Shown: piece after piece, positions 7,540 to 15,673 of the stretch | Layout of the letters: each line of letters opens with the position of its first letter | Numbering within the stretch: the first letter of the stretch is position 1 | Assembly (NCBI GenBank): GCA_029940345.1 | Contig: JAOZRC010000004.1 | Location: 1-25,232, forward strand | Direction: 5' to 3' | Source: Desulfobacterales bacterium | GTDB taxonomy: Bacteria; Desulfobacterota; Desulfobacteria; Desulfobacterales; JAUCGF01 | DNA length: 25,232 nucleotides | The notes under the pieces: model-generated | Seen by the model: only the letters and a program-made list of their open reading frames with translations | Databases searched by the model: none | Told to the model about the DNA's origin: nothing | Position numbers and translations under genes: made by a program

Positions 7540-9057
7540 TTTATTTTTCCTCGCCGTTATTAAATTTGCATCTCAAGGATGACACGCCTGGTAATGACAT
7601 AAACTTATTTCCCTGATTATTCAATTATGCCATCCGCATCAATCACCTCTTGGCCGATATGCCATTGCCAAACGGTTGTCTACCAACTTACGGCCTTCCA
7701 TCTTCATTTGAATTTTTCAGCTTTGAGAAGCACCATATCATTTTTATCTTTCCAGTTTTAAACAGATGTTCTGATTTTTATGAAGATGTTTATCAGAGAT
7801 AATGCTTAATGAATAATTGGTTTATAATGAGATGTCAAGTTGATTAGACAGACTCTTGATATTCTTTTAAGTTATTTCGCTTAACATATTGATTTTAGAA
7901 CACATTAAAATGGACACAGGAATTACCTATAACCAATTGAATATAGATTAAATTATATCAATTTCCCAAAAAGCTGCCAGGAGCTTGCCAGGATATCCGA
8001 ATTTAATTTTTTATCGCGAAATTTGTCACATCATTTTTCTAAATATTATGTGGCATATCTAAAAAAGTTTGCTTCAAATGTTAGCTAACCTCGTTTTGCA
8101 GCGTTCATTATCATTGTTATCTTTTCATGTGTCGTACATATTTTTAACGTTCTGAAATAATTGACACTTATAAAATGGATATAAAACAACAGGTTCTAAT
8201 GAATTCGAATATTTAGTAAAACCTGCTATTAAAATGGCCAAAAACTTACGACTGCCGAATAATCTTTATACTGTAATACAATTCATGCAAAATTTATGCC
8301 ATCAAGCAATCAGGAATCGATGAATACCCCCCTCATCATATAAACCTACTGAAACCGACCGAAGATGGTTGATATATTGATCCAATATTGGTTTATCCGA
8401 AATGGAGATATGCAGACTTTAGTTTGCAGAGATTTTAAGCAAAAGCCAAAATGGAAAACTGCAAACTTTCAGATAATTACACGTTAAGATTTGGCTTAAG
8501 GAAACTGTATTGTATTGGGATTGATTTTATGCCATGACCGACGACCGATAACGCCGTGGCTCAAATATCAAATCAAACGTTGCTTTATTTATTTCCAATC
8601 GGGTAATTTTCTAAACGTGGATATATATCTTGGCTACCAACACAAGGCGGGACAAAGTAAAGCGGAAAGCCGTTCCGTTTCTTCAGCCTTGATGCGGCTA
8701 TGAACGACGCCGAACAGCTTTCTGCGTTACATTAGTGTCCCAGCTTATATTGGTAGCCTATATCTTTTTTTAATTTAACGTTTACATATCAGAAAATACG
8801 CTTATTAAATATTGTTATCTTTTTAATGAATGCTGGCAGGCTACTTTTTGTTTACAATACGGCAATATGACCTGTTTTGGGTGTACCGAATCAGATCATT
8901 GATTAATTTTGAGTTATAATCGTAACGATAGTCAATTTCATAAAAATAATGGGAGTATGCACCTTTTACAGCGCCTGCAATACGAGCCGACGAATCTTAG
9001 CCTTATGCCGGCACAATATGTTTATTCTAATTGTTTACAAGAATTAATAAGCAGAAA
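7540..9057. other. Long AT-rich region without a supported gene
   Basis: About 1.5 kb without a convincing ORF on either strand. The only ORFs, 62 and 81 codons, lack domain features; one runs into the long-hairpin element and the other into the antisense 3' end of the regulator gene. The region is clearly richer in A+T than its neighbours. It contains the element at 8625-8765 and a 9-bp inverted repeat, AGTTTGCAG at 8421-8429 with CTGCAAACT at 8459-8467. A TTGACA at 8161-8166 has no well-spaced -10. The stretch could hold an unrecognised small RNA or decayed DNA. Confidence 0.5.
8625..8765. repeat. 141-bp long-hairpin, MITE-like element
   Basis: The first 30 nt and the last 30 nt are inverted repeats matching at about 23 of 30 positions, including an exact GGCTACCAA/TTGGTAGCC core (8632-8640 and 8750-8758). 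Pairing continues inward: GTAAAGCGGAAAGC near 8657 is nearly the reverse complement of the stretch ending near 8730. The whole element can thus fold into one stem with a short loop near 8690. A run of T follows the right end (8765-8771). It encodes nothing. It may be a miniature transposable element, a dispersed palindrome or a structured RNA; the sequence does not decide which. Confidence 0.6.
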
Positions 9058-10473
9058 TCACTTTTTGCGAATTGCGCTGTTCAACCCATATACTTTTATC
9101 TTACGCATCAGCGTGGATCTTGATATACCTAAAACTTTGGCTGTTCGGGTATGATTATCTGACATTTTGGTTAAAACATGGCGGATATAATTTTTTTCTA
9201 TTTTTTTCAGACTTAATAACTCTTTATTATCGATGCTTTCAATAAAATCATCGTCAGAGTTCTTTTCTGTTTTTGAAGGTGGAGATGTCGCAATAGCATC
9301 GAATAAATTAGGGTTAAGAAACTCAGATGGTCTTAAAATGGTTCCTTTATGCATAATGATCGATCTTTCAATAATATTTCTGAGTTCTCTTACATTACCG
9401 GGCCAGCCATAATCCATCATTTTATCAATTTCGCTATCAGATATCTCCGGGTTAAAAAAAGGTGCCAATTTTTTAATAAAATAGTGACAAAGATCGGGAA
9501 TATCTTCTTTGTGTTCCCTTAACGGAGGGATATGAATCGATAAAACACAAAGTCGATAGTAGAGGTCGCTGCGGAACAGGCGCTTTTGCACAGCCTTTGC
9601 CAATTCAGCGTTGGTGGCTGCGATAATCCGTACGTTTACTTTTTTAACCGTTTGCCCACCGATTTTTTTTATTTTCTTTTCATCTAAAACACCGAGCAAT
9701 TTTGACTGTAAATGCAGCGCGAGGTCGCCAATTTCGTCAAGAAACAGGGTGCCTTGGTCAGCCATTTCGAAGATTCCTTTGGTAGAGGCCACGGCACCGG
9801 TGAAGGCCCCCTTTTCGTATCCGAAAAGCTCTGCTTCAATCAGGTTGTCGGGCAATGAGGCGCAATTCGTAGTAATCATCGCATGGTCTTTAACCAGACT
9901 TTTATTATGAATTGCTTTCGCAACCAGGTTTTTCCCGGTACCGGTTTCACCGGTGATCAGTACATGGGCAGAATTGGTGGCGGCAAGGTCTACCAGGCGT
10001 TGGACGCTGGCCAAGCCTCCGCGCCGTCCGATTAATATGGTGTCATCTTCTTTGGCCAGTTGCTCTTTATCCGCCCGCATCAATTCGATTTGCTCTGACT
10101 CCGCGGCCTTCAGCGAATTTTCAATCACCAAATCCAGCTCTTCCATTTTAAAAGGCTTGGAGAGATAGTCAAAGCTCCCGACTTTAATCGCTTTTACAGC
10201 ATCTTCCAGGCTTGGATGTGCTGTTGTCAGGATAATTTTTGTCCGATTGTTGTATGATAGGATTGGGGTGCAAAAGTCAACGCCTTCACCATCCGGTAAA
10301 TTATCGTCTAACAATACAATATCAATCAGATTGCGCGAACAGATCGTCAGCGCTTCAGAACCAGTCTGCGCTGTGAGCGTTTTCATCTTTTTACTGTTCA
10401 AATGAAGCGTCAGCGCTTCACAAAATGAACGATCATCATCAATGATCAGAACTGTATGAATTTTCCGTGTCAT
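9058..10473 (-). CDS. NtrC-family sigma54 response regulator
   Basis: A 471-residue transcription activator with the full NtrC layout. The receiver domain spans about 1-120, with acidic residues Asp12 and Asp13, likely phosphorylated Asp56 in VLLDDNLP, Thr84 and Lys106. The AAA+ sigma54-interaction domain spans about 148-385, with Walker A GETGTGKN at 175-182, GAFTGA at 222-227 (contacts sigma54) and Walker B TLFLDEIGD at 242-250. A Fis-type helix-turn-helix lies near 440-468 (RTAKVLGISRSTLMRKI). It should activate sigma54 promoters after phosphorylation. No histidine kinase lies in the window, so it is an orphan. Its start overlaps the end of the M48 protease gene by 4 nt (ATGA), implying translational coupling. 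Target genes are unknown. Confidence 0.93.
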   Translation of the reverse strand: MTRKIHTVLIIDDDRSFCEALTLHLNSKKMKTLTAQTGSEALTICSRNLIDIVLLDDNLPDGEGVDFCTPILSYNNRTKIILTTAHPSLEDAVKAIKVGSFDYLSKPFKMEELDLVIENSLKAAESEQIELMRADKEQLAKEDDTILIGRRGGLASVQRLVDLAATNSAHVLITGETGTGKNLVAKAIHNKSLVKDHAMITTNCASLPDNLIEAELFGYEKGAFTGAVASTKGIFEMADQGTLFLDEIGDLALHLQSKLLGVLDEKKIKKIGGQTVKKVNVRIIAATNAELAKAVQKRLFRSDLYYRLCVLSIHIPPLREHKEDIPDLCHYFIKKLAPFFNPEISDSEIDKMMDYGWPGNVRELRNIIERSIIMHKGTILRPSEFLNPNLFDAIATSPPSKTEKNSDDDFIESIDNKELLSLKKIEKNYIRHVLTKMSDNHTRTAKVLGISRSTLMRKIKVYGLNSAIRKK

Positions 10474-12317
10474 TGATTTTGTTCCCTGGATTGTGTATCT
10501 TGGTTCGCAATAAAGCGGGTTAATTGCTTTTTAAAATAGGAATGGTTGTCGGTGCTTTCAGCAACAGCCCTTCGTGCCGTCTGTATGGCATCATCTATCA
10601 TGCCATTAATATAGTAGCTTTCAGCAAGTGTGTCCAAAATATGCGGTGCGGCCTTTATCTTGACAGCTTTCATAGCCAAACGGATCGCTTTCCCAGGGTT
10701 ACGCAGCAGTCTATCATCGCAAGTCGCATAAATCCAGGCAAGATTATTCAAAACATAAGCGCTATCCGGATTGCGTGTAATCGCTTCTTCATACGCCCTG
10801 ATCGTCGCCGCATAATCTTTTTTATGTAAATACCAATCTCCTAAAATTGCGTAACGGTGCCCGCTGTCAGGCGATTTTTCTAACTCACTCAGAATTATCT
10901 TTTCAATAAAGCGGTCATTCAACTGTTTTCCGGTTTCACCATAGCTTAATGAATACCCGATGACACTGATCACAATAAGGCTGAAAAGATACAGGATAAG
11001 GCTTTTACGTACTTTTTGGTCATGTTGCACAATTTTTGCGGAATCATTTTCACATTGCATGAGAAAGTTTACTCGCTGGGTAATGCTGAAATGATGCCAG
11101 TTAGGTTTATCCGGTGGCAGACGACTTGTAATAGCAATTTTTTTAAGGGTGGATATTAACGCACTGGCATTGCTGAAAAGCGTATATACATGAGCATCCG
11201 CCTGGCGCTCAAAATTGCGCATAAAATACCCGAAAATATATCTGAAATAGACAATAAAAAGAAGGATAGCACCGATAGTGACACCGGTTGAAATGATCGT
11301 CGTCGGATTAAAACCGGCAGTATTAAAAAGACCATATATAAATTCTGACCCAATCAGCAAGTAGATAATCAGGTTGAAGGTTGTGTAAGTTAAAATGATA
11401 TAACCGACAATAAAGAAGATGTAAAGCCAGAGATGATACCGCCGTACATGCCCGATTTCGTGGGCAATAACAGCATCGATTTCATCGGGGGATAGAAATC
11501 GTAACAACGCATCCGTCACCAGGATATAGCGAAACTTTTTTGCCAACCCCATAACGCCCGCTGTTATGATGCGTCCTTCAAATAAAGGCCATTTAAGTAT
11601 ATTGGCATATTTGACACCCGCTCTTTTACATAGCTGTTCGATTCGGACGCGATCCGTTCCGTAATCAAGTGGCTTGCATTGCCAGAATTTTTGAATCAGA
11701 ACAGGTCCGATTACTGCGATTCCCCCTAAAAACACAAGAGAATAAATGAGTTCCCCAAGCGTCGTGTTGAGCATCTGCTTGGGCATTTCATAAGGCAGAA
11801 AGTTGATCAGGTCAATAATTCCGGTCAGCAGAAGCCAGGGAAAAATGACAGGAACCGCAAACGCCAAATTTGTCAGAATATAAGACCGACGGGATACGTC
11901 ACTCTGGTAAATTATTCTGTACGAACGATGGCCAAAGTACCATACAATGCTTAGATATATGCTGAATAAAAATAAAAAAATCATCGCATTCAATACTGGC
12001 ACACTGAACAACAACGGAATATTAAGAAAATAATACGGCAGATCCAATCCGTATATATTCATAGCGAAAAGCAAAATAGCCCAAACAGACAATCTGTCAG
12101 ATACCTTGGTGAAAAGCTGTTCTGAAGAAAAGGAATCTTCCCGGAATAAGTGCTTTTCAACTTTAATGAATCGGGATCGAACCCAGGAGATAAAAAGGAG
12201 GCTTAAAATCAAAAATAAAGCGAACGTATCATGGGCGGAAAAATAGCTCCTTTCCGGAACCTGGTAGGTTGAATATATTAGTAAAACAATGATAAAATAT
12301 ATAAAATACGTAAACAT
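10470..12317 (-). CDS. Membrane M48-family metalloprotease with TPRs
   Basis: The 615-residue product has several hydrophobic segments, at about 3-18, 31-46, 76-90, 103-127, 148-172, 186-208, 297-324, 340-362 and 440-457. The zinc-protease motif HEIGH lies at 286-290. A second acidic ligand is likely at Glu370 in FERQADAH, the arrangement of M48 (HtpX/Ste24-like) peptidases. After the last membrane segment comes a TPR region at about 485-600 (for example DYAATIRAYEEAITRNPDSA). The family degrades or trims membrane or envelope proteins, and the TPRs probably bind a partner. The ATG at 12317 gives a hydrophobic first segment; the ribosome-binding site is weak. It lies 87 nt after queH and overlaps the regulator gene by 4 nt. 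The substrate is unknown. Confidence 0.88.
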   Translation of the reverse strand: MFTYFIYFIIVLLIYSTYQVPERSYFSAHDTFALFLILSLLFISWVRSRFIKVEKHLFREDSFSSEQLFTKVSDRLSVWAILLFAMNIYGLDLPYYFLNIPLLFSVPVLNAMIFLFLFSIYLSIVWYFGHRSYRIIYQSDVSRRSYILTNLAFAVPVIFPWLLLTGIIDLINFLPYEMPKQMLNTTLGELIYSLVFLGGIAVIGPVLIQKFWQCKPLDYGTDRVRIEQLCKRAGVKYANILKWPLFEGRIITAGVMGLAKKFRYILVTDALLRFLSPDEIDAVIAHEIGHVRRYHLWLYIFFIVGYIILTYTTFNLIIYLLIGSEFIYGLFNTAGFNPTTIISTGVTIGAILLFIVYFRYIFGYFMRNFERQADAHVYTLFSNASALISTLKKIAITSRLPPDKPNWHHFSITQRVNFLMQCENDSAKIVQHDQKVRKSLILYLFSLIVISVIGYSLSYGETGKQLNDRFIEKIILSELEKSPDSGHRYAILGDWYLHKKDYAATIRAYEEAITRNPDSAYVLNNLAWIYATCDDRLLRNPGKAIRLAMKAVKIKAAPHILDTLAESYYINGMIDDAIQTARRAVAESTDNHSYFKKQLTRFIANQDTQSREQNQ

Positions 12318-12404
12318 TGATATGCGTTCCAGCTTAACAGGGACGTTCAGAAAGTCTATCCTTTTGGAATTCTATGGTTTTTTCGGCAAATGTTTCAAAT
12401 CATT

Positions 12405-12944
12405 TCAACCTTTATGATAGCGTTCTTTTTCACTATAAATACATCCGCAGTATTGTTGACGATACATGTTCAGTCGTTTGGATTCTTCAATTCCTTGCTT
12501 CCATCCTTCACGAAAATCGTGATAATAAAAAGAAACGCCCACAGATTTACCTACAGATTCACCAATCGCTTTAACCATCTCATGTTTTTGAAATTTGCTA
12601 TATAATAATGTCGTGCTATAATAATCAAACTTACCTCGTTTGGCGATCAATGCGGTTGAACGCATTCGATCATAGTAGCAGTATGAACAACGCTCCGATT
12701 CCCTGAAAACAACATTACGCAAAAAATCTTCGGGTTGATAACCTTGTTGGTAGATCACGCGCAAGTCAATCAAGCGGGCATAAATCTGCAACGTATCCTG
12801 GCGCTTTAAACACTCGGTATACGGATGGATATTGTGTTTATAAAAGAAGCCCATTACATTTAGCCCTTCATTTACCAAAAAACGAATCGGATAAACAGAG
12901 CAAGGTGCACAACATATATGAAGCAGTATTTTTCTTTTTTTCAT
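12405..12944 (-). CDS. queH: Epoxyqueuosine reductase QueH
   Basis: A 179-residue protein of the QueH (former DUF208) family, which performs the last step of queuosine synthesis in tRNA: reduction of epoxyqueuosine. It replaces the cobalamin-dependent QueG in many anaerobes. Family signatures seen: HICCAPC at 9-15 with Cys11, Cys12 and Cys15; RCSYCYYDR at 85-93 with Cys86 and Cys89, which together supply iron-sulfur cluster ligands; and a C-terminal CGC at 166-168, a likely redox pair. Length is normal for the family. It is the first gene of a minus-strand run with the M48 protease downstream, though a functional link is doubtful. The ribosome-binding site before the ATG is weak. Confidence 0.93.
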   Translation of the reverse strand: MKKRKILLHICCAPCSVYPIRFLVNEGLNVMGFFYKHNIHPYTECLKRQDTLQIYARLIDLRVIYQQGYQPEDFLRNVVFRESERCSYCYYDRMRSTALIAKRGKFDYYSTTLLYSKFQKHEMVKAIGESVGKSVGVSFYYHDFREGWKQGIEESKRLNMYRQQYCGCIYSEKERYHKG

Positions 12945-13247
12945 TTTAGGCGGTAATACACTTGATCATCTTATAAATTCGTTTCCCCTTTCGAGCAGAA
13001 GCATTTTTGGCAGACACAACCCGACGCTACCGTTCATAACCTGTAAAGGGGCAAGATTGTTATAGTTAGCACCAGCGAAAATACATATTATTACTAATCA
13101 TTTTTTTAATTAATTTCAACCTTTGTTTTAGTTATCCTGACCCGATCCAGATTTTTCCAGAATAAAAGAGTGCGAGCTTCAGCTTGCGGCTGTAACAGGG
13201 AGAACCCAAATTTGGAACACGATAACTTTAAATTTGTCACTGCCGAG
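12945..13247. other. Divergent intergenic region, queH to arsR
   Basis: This holds the upstream region of queH (reading left) and of the ArsR gene (reading right), plus one copy of a dispersed repeat near 13144-13210. No ORF is supported. No clear minus-strand promoter for queH was found. Confidence 0.5.
13144..13210 (+). repeat. Dispersed hairpin repeat, copy A
   Basis: The core at 13172-13189, GCGAGCTTCAGCTTGCGG, folds on itself (GCGAGCT with AGCTTGC). It is followed by a GGGAGAACCCAAA-like segment (about 13198-13210). A second copy occurs at 23222-23290 on the same strand, with 16 of 18 core positions identical and the same order of parts. Both copies lie in non-coding DNA upstream of a gene. 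Confidence 0.6.
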
Positions 13248-13294
13248 TTGACATAGGGGTTATCATTATTATATTTGATCAATTGATCAGATAT
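13248..13294 (+). promoter_or_regulatory. ArsR-gene promoter and 12-2-12 operator
   Basis: TTGACA at 13248-13253 and TATATT at 13270-13275 are 16 nt apart. The -10 overlaps the left end of a 24-bp near-perfect palindrome at 13271-13294 whose centre is TGATCAATTGATCA (22 of 24 positions symmetric). This is the form of ArsR/SmtB-family operators (the ATA..TGA..TCA..TAT type) and sits where a bound dimer would block transcription. The ArsR gene starts 30 nt further on, so autoregulation is the natural reading. Confidence 0.75.
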
Positions 13295-13323
13295 AATAAC
13301 ATCGCAAAATAAAGGGTTTTACA

Positions 13324-13731
13324 ATGATAAATTTAAAATCGAACTCATTTACAATTCCTGGGAAAGGGACGACAACCGGTGAAATCGAATGCCAGATACG
13401 AATTGTGCATCTTGAAAGAGTGCTTCAAGCCAAGCGAGAGGCGCTACCGGAGGAAGAATCAGCGCGTTTAGCGCTGACCTATAAAATTTTAGGAGACCCG
13501 ACCCGCTTGAAAATTGTTATGGCGCTTAACAATGGGGAGATGTGTGTCTGTGATTTGGCCGCCTTTTTAGGTCTGAGTGAATCTGCGGTTTCGCACCAAT
13601 TAAGGCGCTTGAAAGATTTGGCGTTGGTGCGTCCGCGTCGCCAGGGACAAACCCTCTTCTATACTATCAATGACAGCCACGTAGCCGCTATTATTAACAT
13701 CGGCCTTGAGCATATAAGAGAAGGGGGTTAA
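13324..13731 (+). CDS. ArsR/SmtB-family metal-sensing repressor
   Basis: A 135-residue winged-helix repressor. DNA-binding helices lie near 72-98 (VCDLAAFLGLSESAVSHQLRRL). Two metal-site signatures of the family are present. The alpha3/alpha3N site is represented by Cys74 and Cys76 in EMCVCDLA, with Cys23 and His29 in the N-terminal arm as possible extra ligands. The alpha5 site is complete: Asp117, His119, His130 and Glu133 match the D-x-H-x10-H-x2-E pattern of SmtB/CzrA zinc sensors. The metal should be zinc, cadmium, lead or a similar ion. Metal binding would release the operator at 13271-13294. The permease gene begins 2 nt after its stop codon, so the two form an operon. The metal actually sensed cannot be fixed from sequence. 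Confidence 0.92.
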   Translation: MINLKSNSFTIPGKGTTTGEIECQIRIVHLERVLQAKREALPEEESARLALTYKILGDPTRLKIVMALNNGEMCVCDLAAFLGLSESAVSHQLRRLKDLALVRPRRQGQTLFYTINDSHVAAIINIGLEHIREGG

Positions 13732-13733
13732 AA

Positions 13734-14897
13734 ATGGATCAGATCATTTCTATTATTCTGGCATCCTGGCATTTATTACTTGAATCCGCAGTATATATTA
13801 TTTTCGGACTGATTATCAGTGGATTATTAAGCACCTTGGTCAATCCGCAAGCCATTGCTCACCATCTCGGAGAAAGACGCTTCAAATCCGTATTTAAAGC
13901 CGCGCTGATCGGCATCCCGCTGCCCTTGTGTTCTTGTGGCGTCATTCCGGCTGCCGTGGCACTCAAAAAACAGGGGGCCAGCAATGGTGCCACAACCGCT
14001 TTTATGATTTCAACACCCGAATCCGGTGTGGATTCCATTGCGATCACCTATGCGTTGCTAGATCCTATAATGACAGTCGCCCGTCCTGTAGCCGCATTTG
14101 TCAGTGCTACGATTGCGGGTATATTGGAAAACTTACTCGGCCAGGGTGTCAAGACGGATAACACTTTGCAGCGATCTGATCTGCCCGGCGAAATGAACCG
14201 ATGTTGTGACGAGCATGATCATCCTCCTGATGAAGATCAGCGATCGAATTCATTTGTTCTAAAAATTAGCAACGGTGTGCATTACGCTGTCAACGAAGTG
14301 TGGAGTGACATGGCCGGTTGGTTTTTTTTCGGATTGCTCTTGGCCGGCGTCATCACCGTTTTTATCCCCGACGATTTTTTCGGTCGCTATTTAAACGGGG
14401 GAATAAACTCCATGTTGATTATGCTGGTATTTGGCATTCCTTTATATATATGCGCCACGGCATCCACACCGATTGCGGCCGCATTGATTATGAAGGGCGT
14501 CAGTCCGGGTGCGGCGCTTGTTTTTCTCTTAGTCGGACCGGCAACGAACCTCACCTCACTTACGGTTCTTTTAGGCGTACTGGGAAAAAGAACCACGGCG
14601 ATCTATTTGACCGTTATCGCCGTTGCGGCGGTGCTTTTTGGTTTAACCGTTGATCAAGTGTATGCTTTTTGGGAGATTCCTGTTCGTGCCGTAATCGGCC
14701 AGGCGGCCGAAATTATTCCTGCCAAGATACAATTTAGCGGCGCTGTGTTGCTGATTGTTTTAACGATAATTAAGGTGCTTCCGGTATTAGCATCCCGTTT
14801 GGGGCGTCTTTTGAAATCATCTGAACGGAAAAACCGGATGGAAATTGAAGGTGTGAGTCCTGATGTTAAAATGCCGGCGTGCGCAAAATCGACTTGA
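13734..14897 (+). CDS. SO_0444-type heavy-metal efflux permease
   Basis: A 387-residue integral membrane protein of the DUF318/permease group that includes the SO_0444 Cu/Zn efflux family. Seen: hydrophobic helices at about 15-36, 53-73, 112-134, 195-212, 225-250, 258-282, 290-310 and 335-352; the signature PLPLCSCGVIP at 62-72 with a Cys-Ser-Cys pair inside a membrane segment; and the matching STPESGVDS motif near 93-101. A loop at 156-163 (RCCDEHDH) is rich in metal ligands, and the C-terminus has one more Cys. It presumably exports the metal sensed by the ArsR protein encoded just upstream, whose stop is 2 nt from this start. AAGGGGG gives a good ribosome-binding site. The ion is inferred, not proven. 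Confidence 0.87.
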   Translation: MDQIISIILASWHLLLESAVYIIFGLIISGLLSTLVNPQAIAHHLGERRFKSVFKAALIGIPLPLCSCGVIPAAVALKKQGASNGATTAFMISTPESGVDSIAITYALLDPIMTVARPVAAFVSATIAGILENLLGQGVKTDNTLQRSDLPGEMNRCCDEHDHPPDEDQRSNSFVLKISNGVHYAVNEVWSDMAGWFFFGLLLAGVITVFIPDDFFGRYLNGGINSMLIMLVFGIPLYICATASTPIAAALIMKGVSPGAALVFLLVGPATNLTSLTVLLGVLGKRTTAIYLTVIAVAAVLFGLTVDQVYAFWEIPVRAVIGQAAEIIPAKIQFSGAVLLIVLTIIKVLPVLASRLGRLLKSSERKNRMEIEGVSPDVKMPACAKST

Positions 14898-14907
14898 GGT
14901 TGCTCTT

Positions 14908-14940
14908 AGGACTGGTCAGTCCTTTTCATCTTTTTGTTTT
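14908..14940. terminator. Terminator between convergent genes
   Basis: AGGACTG at 14908-14914 and CAGTCCT at 14917-14923 form a compact stem (effectively 5 bp with a 6-nt loop), followed by TTTTCATCTTTTTG. It lies between the permease (+) and the acetyltransferase (-). The stem is short, so strength is uncertain. Confidence 0.55.
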
Positions 14941-14947
14941 GCCTTTA

Positions 14948-15385
14948 TTATTCCAACACCTTGGTAAGATTAATAAATTCACTGCGGCCAAAATCAAGGG
15001 TTTTAAAGAAGGAGAGCAGGTCGGATGAATCCCAACGCACAGATGTGTAAATATTTTTAATGCCTATCTCTTTGGAAAACTCGAAAATGGCATTGGCAAG
15101 GTTTCGGCCCAAACCACGTCCCATACATTGCGGGTTTACACCGAACATGGTTATCCAGACGGCTTTTTGGATGCCAAAGCCGCCGTTGAGAACCGAACCG
15201 ATCATATACCCGACAACGACCCCGTCAATTTCGGCCACAAAACTGGCATCCGTTTCACTTTGGGTGCTTTTTTCAACAATCCGTTTAAACTCATCTTGAA
15301 CGGCTTCTTGAGTAATTGCCGTATAAATGTTTCCGATTTCCTCCCAATCGGTCGCTTGCATTCTTCGAATAAGCGCATCATCCAT
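14948..15385 (-). CDS. GNAT-family N-acetyltransferase
   Basis: A 145-residue acyltransferase using acetyl-CoA. The GNAT fold is seen from the first strand IRRMQATDWEEI near 6-17, through FVAEIDGVVVGYMIGSV near 48-65, to the acetyl-CoA loop CMGRGLGRNL near 87-96 (the Q/RxxGxG/A type), and the last strand FFKTLDFGRSEF near 126-137. The ATG at 15385 was chosen because AGGAG lies 8 nt upstream; an in-frame ATG at 15412 would lie inside the end of the upstream ORF. It follows the DUF2080-like gene by 19 nt. The acceptor could be a small amine or a protein N-terminus; no substrate can be given. Confidence 0.85.
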   Translation of the reverse strand: MDDALIRRMQATDWEEIGNIYTAITQEAVQDEFKRIVEKSTQSETDASFVAEIDGVVVGYMIGSVLNGGFGIQKAVWITMFGVNPQCMGRGLGRNLANAIFEFSKEIGIKNIYTSVRWDSSDLLSFFKTLDFGRSEFINLTKVLE

Positions 15386-15404
15386 GTGGCAGTCTCCTGG
15401 CTTG

Positions 15405-15593
15405 TTAATCAATTCTTACAATTTTGACCTGATGTCCGACCCAATTGGGAGGTAGATATACACGACCGCTGTTGCCGCTCTGCTTTACCTTTTTATCAAT
15501 CATCTCTTCGCCCCAGACTTCAAATTTCACTTTGCTGGGGGGCTTCTCAACAGCACCGTCTCGGGTTTTATCAATTTTGTTTTCACCAGGCAT
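15405..15593 (-). CDS. Small DUF2080-like protein
   Basis: A 62-residue basic protein. Its C-terminal half, KKVKQSGNSGRVYLPPNWVG followed by a short strand, matches the DUF2080 family (AbrB-like swapped-hairpin look), annotated in many genomes as transposon-encoded. The second ATG (15593) was chosen because GAAAGG is then 8 nt away; the first, at 15599, is too close. It lies directly upstream of the acetyltransferase gene and is probably co-transcribed. No transposase accompanies it here. The family may bind nucleic acid, but its role is not known. Confidence 0.72.
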   Translation of the reverse strand: MPGENKIDKTRDGAVEKPPSKVKFEVWGEEMIDKKVKQSGNSGRVYLPPNWVGHQVKIVRID

Positions 15594-15623
15594 GTACATT
15601 GCCTTTCACCGCACTCTTAGAAA

Positions 15624-15642
15624 GGCAATTTTCAGAATTGCC
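15624..15642 (-). terminator. Possible terminator after dctM
   Basis: GGCAATT at 15624-15630 pairs exactly with AATTGCC at 15636-15642 across a 5-nt loop. On the minus strand it follows dctM by 31 nt and is trailed by a short TTTCT tract, so it could end the TRAP operon. It also lies just upstream of the DUF2080-like gene. Confidence 0.45.
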
Positions 15643-15673
15643 CTACATTATTTCGGGAAAAATGTAAACGACT

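Noticed and set aside
8515..8703. 62-codon plus-strand ORF in the long gap
   Set aside because: Its end lies within the long-hairpin element, it has no clear ribosome-binding site, and the product shows no recognisable feature.
8909..9154. 81-codon plus-strand ORF overlapping the regulator 3' end
   Set aside because: It runs antisense into the conserved helix-turn-helix region of the regulator and has no domain signal.
12374..12605. Plus-strand ORFs of 66 and 71 codons opposite queH
   Set aside because: They are antisense to the end of queH, which carries the conserved CGC motif there.
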